Below are positions 11,069-21,694 of a stretch of 64,000 nt of DNA, piece by piece (the stretch's first letter is position 1; the number at the start of each line of letters is the position of its first letter). Below the pieces are notes generated by a model. The model did no database searches. It was given only the letters and a program-made list of their open reading frames with translations, and had not been told where the DNA came from. The DNA is taken from positions 2,170,001 through 2,234,000 of the forward strand of contig NC_057322.1 in the NCBI RefSeq assembly GCF_000687475.1, read 5' to 3'. A program made the position numbers and the translations under genes. The stretch is from Ustilaginoidea virens. Taxonomy: Eukaryota > Ascomycota > Sordariomycetes > Hypocreales > Clavicipitaceae.

Positions 11069-12070
11069 GTTATTCTTCTAGTAAATTAACTATATAAAAT
11101 TATAGGTTAATATTTGATGTATTTCCCTGAGTATAGGCGATTCTTATTATTGTGCGGTGCCGTTCTGCCTACTGAAAAAAGACCCCTTTTACAGTATGTA
11201 AATACTGGCTGATTTGGTCGAAAGGTTGTATGTGGGAGCCTAAAATTTGCAGCCTAGATAGGTAGCTATTAAAGGAGGCGTTAAAAGATTCTAAGGTACC
11301 CTTATAGCCTATAAAATTTAGTTAATAGAAAGCAGGGTATAGGTGGGTCTGCTATACGTCTAATAAGTGAGAATACTGTTTAGTAAGTAACGTAAAGGCT
11401 GACTCTGGGTCAGTGCACCAGTTGATAGCGGCAGCTGGTCCTTTTATGCAACTATTCTTAATAAGTAATAGTAAAAGTGCTTGCTCTGAATCGTTAAAAC
11501 TGCTAGCAATAGAAGGATTTTCGATGAATTTGGCGATATTGAGTGCCCTAAGTTGAATCATAAGGGCCTGTTTCTATTGGTCGAAGTTAGATGCCCCCCT
11601 TAGCTTTTGGGATTTCTGGAATCCGTTGGCTGTTTTGGCTAGTTCCTTAATAGCTATAGCGCTGACTTGGCTGCTAATGCTGGATGGAACCGGCAGGGGT
11701 TGCTGGGCTTTAGGTAGTGATGGTGGATTATTTCCTTTACCTATAGGGGTTTGGAAGGTATCTACATCCATTATATCCTAGGATGGTGGGCTAGTAGTAG
11801 GCTTGATTAGTCTGTCTACTAAGGTGCCCACCTTATCAGCTAAAAAATCGATTTTAGAATTAATTCGATTAAATTTATAGTTAAATTCTTTTCTTATTTC
11901 CTATTGGTCTTCCCTAAGCTGGGCAATTTCCTAGTTATTATTAGATTCTTCTATTGCTGTTTCATCAGGGGCTTGGTAGCCTGGGTTATTATAGCCTGGG
12001 TTATTAGTAGGAACGTTCTGACTGGCTATTATAGGAAGAGAAAAGGTGCCGGAATGTCTTAAAAATGCGA
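11069..12070 (-). pseudogene. Copia I gag (truncated at its 3' end by Copia G)
   Basis: One minus-strand frame runs from about 12070 to 11069 with very few stops, unusually clean for this window. A Gln/Asn-rich N-terminus (NNPGYNNPGY repeat) leads to a coiled-coil-like segment (REDQQEIRKEF, FLADKVGTLVDRL), then MDVDTFQTPIGKG at 11771. The gag core follows (LRGASNFDQ, QLRALNIAKF, INWCTDPESAF, TLESFNASFNSYLSRL), typical of the UBN2/Copia gag region. The true start is not certain. Truncation is by insertion of Copia G at 11068/11069. Confidence 0.75.
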
Positions 12071-12291
12071 AGAAAATCAAGACTGAAAATCTAGATAAAA
12101 CTAGAAGAAAGCTGCGTTAAGGAGTAATCTATAGAAAATCCTTAGAAAATCCTATTGAAAAGGATGTATTGCAGCTTAGTATGGTAGCTGGGTTCCTAAA
12201 TCTGGGATGATCAGTCCCTTACTGCAGATTAGTAATATCGTTAGTTAGATTTCTAGGAGGTTAGCTGCTAAATGCGTTAAAATCCTAAGTT
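12071..12291 (-). other. Copia I leader, no coding sequence seen
   Basis: This lies between gag and the site of Gypsy B. I see no reading frame or RNA gene; it is the 5' untranslated leader of Copia I. The last bases AGTT (12288-12291) are the left duplication of Gypsy B. Confidence 0.6.
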
Positions 12292-12544
12292 TATAAAGGA
12301 CTGGCCCTAGGGCTACTGCGAATAGGCGTCGAATAAATATATTAAATAGACTAAGGAGGAAAGAGAGAGGACCCGAATAGGGGCCTCTTAATAGTCTATT
12401 TAACCATATATTAGCACGGGTCGGAGTCCTAGTATAGTCCCGTGACCCCGTGCCGCTGACTCATATAACCCTACCTAAGCTAGGCATAGGCGTAGCCCGA
12501 GTCCTAGCCATATTATAGCGCAGGCATAGCCTAAGCCTATAATA
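12292..12544 (-). repeat. Gypsy B 3' LTR (left)
   Basis: This 253-bp LTR is homologous to the LTRs of A and C, with TATAAAGG at the outer end. It is followed at 12545 by the C/T-rich polypurine complement CCCCCTCCTCCGCC. Confidence 0.9.
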
Positions 12545-12956
12545 TACCCCCCTCCTCCGCCTCGCAAGCGAATTAATTGCGTTCAGAAACCCGCCCCTTT
12601 CTATATAGGCCCAATTAGGTCGCCTAGGTTTTTATCGCAATAACCTTAAGTCTGTTCGTTAGGTCCGGTTCGTGCGAATAAAGGGTATTATAGAGTGGCT
12701 AATTCGATAGTAGTATAGTAAAAGCGTATAGAAGGCCGGCATCGCATTACTAATTAGAAGCTATCTATAGCAGCCGTTAGTATCATGAAAAATTTTTCGC
12801 CAGCTATTAATAGGTAATCCCCTTAGGTAAAGGTACGTTTTCTCTCGCGCCCTTTTTATTACCTTTTTCTTCCTTTCCTTTTCCTTCCTATAGCCGATTT
12901 AATTATTATCGGCATCCTACTATAAGTATTATCCCTCTTGCCTAGGGTCGTAATAG

Positions 12957-14355
12957 ATACTAACGTTAATAGTCTAATTACCTACGTATTCTCTAAAAGG
13001 CTATACCCTATCTCCGCCTATATTTTATATATATATCGGTTCGAGCCTAATGCGACTTTATATTCCCCTGATTAACTATATTAGGACCCTAAATATATTT
13101 AAGCCGAACCTTAGTAGCGGCTAAGCTATAGGCGGCGCGACGACCCTTATGGAACCTAATATCATAAAAATCCTGCGACTTATAAGCGGTCTAACCGCCC
13201 TATCTACTAAGCGCTCCGGCCCTTTAAAGCGTAAATGCAAGCTATAGTATACTACAGGCAATTACTTATTAAAGGGTGATTCTTCTAATAAGGAGCACGA
13301 ATATGCCTATAATAAAGAGTTTTTATGCGAGTAATATAACCGAAAAATATAGGCGATTAATATTCTCCCTATTTATATATAGAAAGGCAAGAGCAAGGGC
13401 TACTCTTACTGCTAAGATGCATATAGCTTATGCGTATAGCTTGACTTTAAGCTTACTAGTAATTTTAGATTCCGGCGGATCTACTAGGCGTAGGTTAAAG
13501 CTTATAAGGACGGTACTACTATTATTAAATCTGTGCGTCTTACGACCGAAACGATTAAGGCCTAGACTACTATCCTCTTACCCTCTTTTCGGGCCCTTAA
13601 TAACTAGTAGCGGTATACTATAGCTGCCGACTAAATAACTCTTTACGTCCTATATCTTGCTTTTAGTCCCTACGGTGCCGCCGGTAAAGCATTAACCGAT
13701 ATCTCTTAGGCTATAACTCCCTCCTGCTATTAAGCCGGGTCGGTCGTCGATCTGGCCCCTATATTAAGCGTAATATAGGATATATAATAAGAGGCCTGGG
13801 AGTACTACGCCCAGATAAAGTAGTATCTAGCGGCTCCTACCCGGCCCTATTTGGCCCCCCCTTTTGCCTACCCCTTACTAACCTATTACGCTAGGGAACC
13901 GCCTACCTACGAGTAAGGTGCGTAGGTTCCCCTAGAGGCCTAGACGTACTACCTGCCGCAGAACGCCCTAGCACCGCAGCAGCCCTAGCCGGCACTGCTA
14001 TATCCCCCGCCGCCGCCGCCGCAGACCCTATAGCATCCTTATCGGGCCCTATTATAGCCCCCCCTATATTCCCCGCATAGTATATCCCCTAGAATGCCGT
14101 CACATTAGGGTCGTATAGGCAACTATCCGCGCCAGGCCTACTCGCTATATATACGCCCAATCCCCTATAGATACTACTATAGGGGTTATATACAGCCGCC
14201 CCTGCTACTATTGCCCCCGCAATAGCAGCCATCGCAGGGGTATACCGATCCCAATAATACTAAAGAGGGTCTATATAACGATAAATATAATGGTTATAAT
14301 GTAAGAGAGGGGGGAAGATAATATTAGCCTAAGAGAGGGGCGTATAAGCTTAATA
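12957..14355 (+). pseudogene. Antisense accessory frame of Gypsy B
   Basis: It aligns with the antisense frame of A over its whole length. The start codon position reads ATA (12957) instead of ATG, the G-to-A change expected of RIP. The block AIxDYLLEGDS of A reads here as NYLLKGDSS, and the C-terminal Pro-rich region is retained. It has more stops than A. It is read convergently with pol and ends at the homopolymer tract. Function unknown. Confidence 0.65.
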
Positions 14356-14400
14356 TTTTTTTTTTTTTTTAATATTTTAAGGGTTTTTTTTTTTTTTTTT
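14356..14400. repeat. Poly-T tracts (poly-A in element sense), Gypsy B
   Basis: T15 (14356-14370) and T17 (14384-14400) sit between the convergent ends of pol and the antisense frame. They are shorter than in A. Confidence 0.95.
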
Positions 14401-17400
14401 ATAAATAGGTATTTAGGCGTCATTTATAGGTCCGGTAAACCTTATTTCGATAGCCTAGAGGGCCTATTATATATATAAATATTACCCTATTTGGCTTTAA
14501 ATGCCTTTTATACCGCTAAATCTTTAAAGTTTTCTAGGGGTTCCTATATAGGTAAGTTATACCCTTTCTATTTAACTAGTATATTACGGTTCCCACCCTA
14601 GCCCTAAGCGTTTTTCGCTGCTAGTATCGCCTTAACCTTATATTCCTTATATAGCTAATTAGAGTCTTACGAGAGAATAAATAGGGGCCCTAGCCTAATA
14701 TTAGTTATAGTCTATATTAAAAGTAGATTAGAAGCGGCCTATTCGATAAGGTTAGTATAAAAAACTAAATAAATACCCTTAGGGATATCGAGTTGGATAG
14801 TAAATAGGGATAGGATAGCAATAATAGTATATTTAGTAGAGACCTAGTCGAGCTTCTTATAAGGGCGGTTTATCTTAATATTCTTTAGGCTAAACTATAT
14901 ATAGTCCCTAACCTAGAAACGCTCTATTAGGCAGTATGAACGGTTTATTATATCTTATTATCGTTATTATGCGAAAGCGATAGTAGTTTAGGCTAACTCC
15001 CCTCCCTTTTAGAGGTTAGCTAGGAAGAGAGTTGCCCGCCCTTTTAGTATCTTTAAGCTTAGCATTACCTCTAAGGCCAGTATAATAGTTAGCATATTAA
15101 ACCTATTAAGGAGTCGGTTTAGGCTAAACCCTATTACTAATGATATTCGATTATTTAGGGCGAGTTAATATGCCGCAAGGTGCTTAGGCTAATCGTATGA
15201 GTTAAAAGAGACTATAATATAGAGGATAGCCTAGACCTTTTAGTTTATTTATTCTATACTACCGTTAGTTTAGGGGTAGTATATAATTAAGAGGAGTTAT
15301 TTGGTCCTAATTACTTTATAAAGCATTATCTAGAATTACCCTACCTAATCCAAGCCTTTATTGCTAATAATCTTATTAGGGAATCTATAGAAGCGCTATT
15401 AGTATTATTAGAATTACTCTATATACTCTTCGGCTATTATAGAGTATATCGCCTCTAACTAGATATACTTTAATAAGCAGTCGGTAATTACTATAAGGAA
15501 GCATAGGTCAGAAGAGTTATAGGCAGGGAGGTCTATTATAAAGTCTACTAATATTTGCGACTAAAAACGGTCTAGGATCGGTAAAGGCTATAGTAAACCC
15601 TATTATAGCTAATGGCTCTTATGCGCCCTACGGTATTAATAGTTCTAAATAAACCTTACTACCTTAGATAATATATTATCGAAATGATAATCCTATTATA
15701 GTAATTAAAAGGTAGTATTCTTCCTTAGGTGACCCGCTATAGGCGAGTTATAGTACCGTTAAATTACTATTATAGTTAGGGGCTCGAACGATAGGAGCTA
15801 TACTTACCCCTAGTAAAGCAGTATGCCATATGCATTTAGGGTATAATCTATAATTTATTCCTATATCGCTACCTCTATAGGGAATCATTACTCTCTATTT
15901 ACTACTACCGTCTATTATACCTAATATGCACTATTTTTAGATATCGCTTAATCCTAAAGAGCCTAAAGGTAAGTATTAGCGAAGATATATAGGCTGTAAG
16001 GTAGGGTAACCTCCGAATCTAAAATTAGAGTCCTAATACCTTTTATTTTATCTATATTAAATACTAAAATAGATAACGGTTTTAAGATTTAGCCGATTTA
16101 TAGCTCTACCCTATTTGCCTTTTATTTCTATTAAGAAAGCATATTAGGGTATTAGGCTTATAACCCTAGCCTATACCGAAGATAGAAATTAAAAAGCGCT
16201 AAAATCTTAGCCTATTAGGCTTATCGCTTAGATATTTCTTATAGTTAGGCGAAGTACTTTAGGTTCTTATAATTAGTAAGGATAGTAAAGGGGGAGGCTA
16301 TTAAGTGGAATTCTACTGACTACGCCTTAAGGCAAGAGATAATAGTAAGGAGTTCCTTATTATATATAGTATAGTTTTATTCTATATCTAATAAGCGAGC
16401 GGAATAGTATATAATAGGGTAGAATATACTATCCTCCCCGACCTATAATAGATAGCCACTAAGGGCTATATTAGAACTATCTGCCTTAAGGACCGTCTCT
16501 TTATTAGGGTCCTATTAGGCAAAAACTAGAGATAATATAAAGTATTATTTAAGCGCTTAGAATGCCGCCTCTTTTTTATCCGACTATTAGAATAAAACCC
16601 TTTTTTTTATTAATCTAACTAAAGGGTCAATAAAGCGGGAGAAGTCTGGGATAAAGTCGCGGTAGAAATTAGTAAAACTAAAGAAACTATAAATGCCTTT
16701 TAATTTTGTAGGTGCTTTTTAGTTCTAGATAGCCTTAATCTTTATGGGGTCTGGATGGATTTCCTTTCCGGCCGTTACGATATATCTTAAGTACTAGACC
16801 TCCTTTATTGCGAAGTTATACTTATTAAGATCTAAATTTAAGCCGGCCTTTTATAGTCATTAAAAGACTTCCTTAATGCGCCCTATATAGTCCGCCTTTA
16901 ATCCCCCGGTATAGATTTAAATATTATTAAGATAGGCAGTTATAAAATCTCTTAGTGTATTCCCTAAGGCCCTATTAATATATCTTTAAAAGGTCGTAAG
17001 GGCCCTAGTTAGGCTAAATAGTATAATAAGCCATTTAAATAGTCTAAATTATATACAAAATACAGTCAAGTATTTATCGCCCTCTGCGATATATATCTTA
17101 TAGAATGCTATGCGTATATCAACCTTAATAAACTATTTTGCCTAAGATAGGGATTATAAGGTCTCCTTAATTAAGGGGAGGGGGTATTAGTCTTAAGCTA
17201 TAACCTTATTAAGGGCCTAATAGTCGATGCAAAAACGCCATCTACTATTCCCCTTTCTAGCTAGTAGGACTAATACCGCTACCGATAAGGAGCTTGCTTA
17301 AATCTATCCTTTATCTATTAGGTTAATTATTTATCTTTAAACCTTAAATAATTAATCTCGTAGTATATTATATAATAGGCCCTAAGGTAGGTTTGGCTAA

Positions 17401-18110
17401 CTCTTATCCGTAGTCTTTTTAAGCTGGATATAATAGTCTAATATGCCCCGGTATAAAAGGAGACTAGAAGCCTTCTCTTTATTAAAAAGGTTAGTAAATT
17501 CCTATAATTCTATCGGGAGTACCTATAGCTCCTGCGATCGTAAGGCGGAATCTTAATAAGGTGGCAATATAACGCAAAGGATGTATATTATCTCCTATAA
17601 GCTTATCGCAATAAAAGAAATCGACCGGTCCCTAGAGTATTTCGCCTGCTTTAGTATACTATAGAAGACTAAGCTAAGGATATTTATTATAGTCAGACCC
17701 TATCGTCTTTTTATCGATTCCTTAACGATAAGGCTATCTGCCGATCCGATCTTTAATTAGCACTACTTCGCCTATAGTATAATATTATAGTACTCTATCT
17801 AAGGCATCCTAAGGATAATATTATAAGTAAAGCCCGGGATAATATAAAATATAACTATAGACGGCTATCTATCGATATTGATCGCTATATAGACGATATA
17901 GGTAATAAAGGAACGTATTACTTTACGTTCTCCTAAACGGCTCTAAATATCTACTGTCGTTCTAATTTCCCTATATTATAGCAGGCAGATAAATTAGAGG
18001 CCTAACTATTATACTATCTTTTTGCTTATAGTGCTATAATAGTTATATCCTAAGTCGATTAAGGTATTAATAAAGGTATAGGATTTATATAAAATTGGTA
18101 TTAAAAAGGG
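14401..18110 (-). pseudogene. Gypsy B pol
   Basis: The minus-strand frame is homologous to A and C pol, with dense RIP-type stops. Protease, reverse transcriptase, RNase H and integrase occur in the same order, with the degraded chromodomain near 14530-14590 (PLENFKD-like). It joins gag at the same ATC CCT TTT TAA overlap (18101-18112). Confidence 0.82.
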
Positions 18111-19339
18111 ATATCTATCTATTTATTCTATAATCTCCTTTAATTCTTTTTATAATTAAGCTAAGGTCTATATGTATATCTTAAGCCCTTTAATAAGATT
18201 AAGTTTAAAAGCTATTTTTTTTCCTAATCTTTATTGCTACTTTCGACCTCTACAACTTATAAGTCTAGCGAAGCCACTTTAACTACATTTAGCCAGATTA
18301 CTAGCAGTAGGTGGCATATATTCCTCTAATGTTTAGAAGAGCTGTATTAAAGATAAAGACCTTTCTTTTTGTATTCTTTATATTATTCTATAGAGACTTA
18401 TATCGCTCTAGATAGATTACCCTTTAAGTCTAGCTTATTAATACCTGATATTTATATATCGCCTTTAGAATCCCGGGTATAGGTTAGTCGGGAATAGGCC
18501 AAGCCCGGTTAATAGTTAATAGTTAGGCTAATCTCGATATCGATAGTAATTTATTAGTAGTAGTCTACCGCCGAGTAGTAATCGTAATAGGAGACCTTAA
18601 GGCTAATAATCTTATTAGCTATATAAGCATTAAGCGCCGATTAGAGATATTCTAGCTTAACTTCCTTAGGCCAACTAAGACCGCCTATAAATATAAGTTT
18701 TTCCTTAAATCGCATAAAGAAGGCGGTAAAAGGTTTTTTCAGGCCCTAGCATAAAGAATACTTAAGCTTAGTAATAGCGCGATCCTACTAGTGCGGGTCC
18801 TTAAAGAGATATTAGAGGTACTTAAAGAACTTTATTATATTATAATTGTAAGCTATATTATTCTTAAAGAAGGCCGCGACCTATAATTAGACTATAGACG
18901 ATAGGTTCTAAAAGATAAATATCTATTAAGTCTTCTCATCTCCAATAAAGTCCCTATCGACTTTAAGCTTATATTATATAAAGGTCTGCTAAGCTGTAAA
19001 TATAGCCTTTTTGCTATTAAAGGGGTCCCCTATCGGGATCGGCTTGCATTTTAGCTAGGTATCTTAAGCAATAGGGAGGGGGTCGTTCTATTATACAACT
19101 AGGGCCGGTTAGGTAGCATTTTAGGAGCTATTTAACTAGTTCGCGAGAAGGGTCTATAGTAAGGCGGCAACGGCAGTAAGGTATTGCGCATTAGTCTGCA
19201 TCTGCGCCTCTATATATTATAACCCTATTGCGAGCTGCTCTACTCGGGTATATATATTACGTTAGGGGCGTTATAGTCTTAGGTTGTCTAGGCCCGTTTC
19301 TCCAGGTATACTTATCTCGATATCTTATATAGCCTGCAT
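18101..19339 (-). pseudogene. Gypsy B gag
   Basis: It starts at the ATG at 19339, equivalent to the second ATG of A. The first appears mutated. It ends at TAA (18101-18103) within CCCTTTTTAA. It is homologous to gag of A and C and interrupted by RIP-type stops. Confidence 0.75.
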
Positions 19340-19393
19340 TATTAGCTCTATAATGTAAGGTTATAATAGTAAGGCTGAGAGAGTCTATTTAAA

Positions 19394-19646
19394 TATAAAG
19401 GACTGGCCCTAGGGCTACTGTAAATAGGCGTCGAATGAATATATTAAATAGACTAAAAAGGAAAGAGAGAAGACCTAAATAGGGGCCTCTTAATGGTCTA
19501 TTTAACTATACGTTAGTATGGGTCGGGGTCCTAGCGTAGTCCTATGACCCTGTGCCGCTGACTCATATGACCCTACCTGGGCTAGGCACGGGCGTAGCCC
19601 GAGTCCTAGCCATATTGTGGCGCGGGCGTAGCCCGAGCCCGTGATA
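19394..19646 (-). repeat. Gypsy B 5' LTR (right)
   Basis: This 253-bp LTR matches the other family LTRs. The outer end reads GTGATA instead of GTGACA. The inner edge is followed in element sense by TTTAAATAGACTCTCTCAG, the putative self-primer site (19393 downward). Confidence 0.9.
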
Positions 19647-19700
19647 AGTTAGCGTAAAAAGGTCTTAAGCTAGAAGCCTTAAGACACCGGGCTCATAACC
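19647..19700 (-). promoter_or_regulatory. Copia I primer binding site (half-tRNA-Met type) and leader
   Basis: In element sense the LTR end CAACA is followed directly by GGTTATGAGCCCGG (19700-19687). This is the complement of CCGGGCTCATAACC, the anticodon arm of a CAU (Met) tRNA. It matches the known copia-type mechanism, in which the 5' half of initiator tRNA-Met cleaved near the anticodon loop primes reverse transcription. An 8-bp inverted repeat, GTCTTAAG/CTTAAGAC, flanks it (19662-19669 and 19678-19685). No tRNA 3' half is present, so this is not a tRNA gene. Confidence 0.7.
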
Positions 19701-20415
19701 TGTTGCAAAATAGTGATTCAGAACACTATTGGAAATATACTGGATACCGACAGTAGCGTATAAGGCGTTGCAGAATAAAATAAAGAGCTGGTTAAAGATT
19801 TAAAGCGCACAAGAGGTTGACCAGAGCAAAGATATCAGGGAAATCTGATTCTAATTATTGGTAACTATTCTAGCTAGAAAGAGGGAATTTTGGGCATATT
19901 TCTACCATTTTGAAAAAGTGGTTGAAAATAATGAAAAACCGCAAAAATAGCGAAAAACCTGACGAAAAGTCGGTCTGCCCAACCGTGCCCAGTCTGTGCC
20001 CAATATCCTACCCAATGCCTACCCAACCAAGCCCAGTGGCTTGTAGCGGTGTGCCGGATGCCCTATAATAGCCTGCCGTACGGGCCGGAAGCCCTATATC
20101 GGTGTGCCGTAAAGGCGCGGTATAGCGGGTGACTATATATAGAAGGCCGAAGGTGCTGTTTTGCCCATTTGGTAATCCCGTAGAAATGCGCCGCCTGTTG
20201 TGGGCCCTGTGGCCCACTGTGACCGGCCGCTGTGGCCGGCTGTGGGGCGCTGTGCCGGTGCCGTGACCGGCGCTGTGGCCCACTGTAATCGGCGTTGTGG
20301 GGCGCTATGCCCCACTATAGCGCCTGATATAGCCACCGCGATATCTCAACGCAGAGACGTCGTATGGTGGCGAGACCAGTACCAAAATACAGCTAAAAAG
20401 GCGCTGATTTCAACA
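19701..20415 (-). repeat. Copia I 5' LTR (715 bp)
   Basis: The minus strand reads TGTTGAAATC (from 20415) to TTGCAACA (19701). It is nearly identical to the LTRs of G and H, with the same GC-rich palindromic block (about 20200-20320). It abuts the RNase H codons of Copia H at 20416. Confidence 0.92.
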
Positions 20416-20880
20416 GCTGCATTTTCTGACAGCGATTTTGCTGGATGCCGGCTGACTTCGAAGTCCACTAGTGGTTATCTTACTACCTTGAATGGTGGGC
20501 CTATTAGCTAGAGGTCAAAACGGTCTTCGACTGTGGTTTTATCAACGCTTGAAGCCGAGTCTGATGCAATGCTTAAGGCGCTTTGCGAAGTAGAGTGGAT
20601 ATCTAATTTATTTAAAGAAATCCAGGTCGATATTCAACGTCCGATACCACTATACTGCGATAATCAAGGGTCTATTTCCAACGCAAATGACCTAAATCAG
20701 CATGCCCGCACTAAGCATACCTTGCTTAAATTCCGGTATATACGTGAGAAGGCCCACGGTAGCCTAGTAAAAATATCTTATTTACCCACGACAGATATGC
20801 CTGCGGATGGACTTACCAAACCACTTCCAAGCCCGAAATTCCCCATATTTCGGCAGCTATTAGGGCTGCAATCCCTATAG
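20416..20880 (+). pseudogene. Copia H RNase H and pol C-terminus
   Basis: One frame from 20416 to TAG at 20880 has a single internal TAG (20509-20511, Trp in related frames). The RNase H motifs are intact: SDSDFAGC, KSTSGY, EAESDAM, YCDNQGS, KHTLLKFRYIREK and PADGLTKPL. It is clearly less mutated than the same region of Copia G. The 5' part of H should lie left of the window, because Copia I with its own nested elements separates it. Confidence 0.88.
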
Positions 20881-20966
20881 CATTATCATCTTTTTTTTCT
20901 GATTTTTACAGGGTTTCTTTCTTTTATTCTAACGCTAGGATTAGCCATATTGCTAATTAGAGGGGG
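20881..20966 (+). promoter_or_regulatory. Copia H 3' untranslated segment and polypurine tract
   Basis: A T-rich segment is followed by AGAGGGGG (20959-20966) directly before the LTR. It equals 10278-10352 of Copia G. Confidence 0.75.
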
Positions 20967-21694
20967 TGTTGAAATCAGCGCCTTTTTAGCTGTATTTTGG
21001 TACTAGTCTCGCTACCGTACGACGTCTCTACGTTAAGATATCGCGGTGGCTATACCAGGCGCTATGGTGGGGCACAGCGCCCCATAACGCCGATTACAGT
21101 GGGCCACAGCGCCGGTCACGGCACCGGTACAGCGACCCACAATCCGGCCACAGCGGCCGGTCACAGTGGGCCACAGGGCCCACAACAGGCGGCGCATTTC
21201 TACGGGATTACCAAATAGGCAAACCTTGCTAATACCAGCACTTTCGGCCTTCTACATACAGTCACCCGCTACACCGGTCATTTACGGCAGACCGATATAG
21301 GGCTTCCGGCCCATACGGCAGGCTGTTATAGGGCATCCGGCATACCGCTATAAGCCACTGGGCTTGGTTGGGTATGCACTGGGTAGGATATTGGGCACAG
21401 ACTGGGCACGGTTAGGCAGACCGACTTTTCGTCGGGTTTTTCGCTATTTTTGCGGTTTTTCATTATTTTCAACCACTTTTTCAAGATGGTAGAAATATGC
21501 CCAAAAATCCCTCTCTCTAGCTAGAATAGTCACCAACAATTAGAATCAGATTTCCCTAACATCTTTGCTCTGGTCAACCTCTTGTGCACTTTAAATCTTT
21601 AACCAGCTCTTTGTTTTATTCTGCAACGCCTTGTACGCTACTGTCGGTACTTAGTATACTTTCTAACAGTGTTCTGAGTCACCATTTTGCAACA
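20967..21694 (+). repeat. Copia H 3' LTR (728 bp)
   Basis: The LTR runs from TGTTGAAATC to TTTTGCAACA and is homologous to those of G and I. After 21694 the sequence changes to Gypsy E RNase H codons beginning TATAC, the expected right duplication of H (21695-21699). Frames inside the GC-rich block are LTR shadows. Confidence 0.92.

Larger units (their letters stand above)
12292..19646 (-). mobile_element. Gypsy element B (chromovirus), full length, minus orientation
   Basis: The element is 7355 bp with 253-bp LTRs at 12292-12544 and 19394-19646. AGTT flanks both sides (12288-12291 and 19647-19650). The organisation is identical to A: gag, pol with chromodomain, homopolymer tract, antisense frame. 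It is more heavily RIP-mutated than A. It inserted into the 5' leader of Copia I. Confidence 0.92.
11069..20415 (-). mobile_element. Copia element I (5' part, minus orientation), split by Gypsy B
   Basis: Read on the minus strand: 5' LTR (20415 to 19701), primer binding site and leader (19700 to 19647), Gypsy B insertion, leader and gag (12291 to 11069). It is then cut by the end of Copia G. Its 5' LTR abuts RNase H codons of Copia H with no flanking sequence, so I inserted into H. The expected duplication GCTGC (20416-20420) should recur left of the window, next to the 3' LTR of I. Confidence 0.8.

Noticed and set aside
19662..19700. A tRNA gene (CTTAAGACACCGGGCTCATAACC)
   Set aside because: Only a D-arm-like inverted repeat and half an anticodon arm are present. 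It abuts the LTR exactly where a primer binding site belongs.
10353..20415. Inverted Copia LTRs (10353-11068 and 19701-20415) as the ends of one large inverted-repeat transposon
   Set aside because: Each LTR has its own primer or polypurine tract on the correct side for an independent Copia element, and no duplication links the two outer ends.
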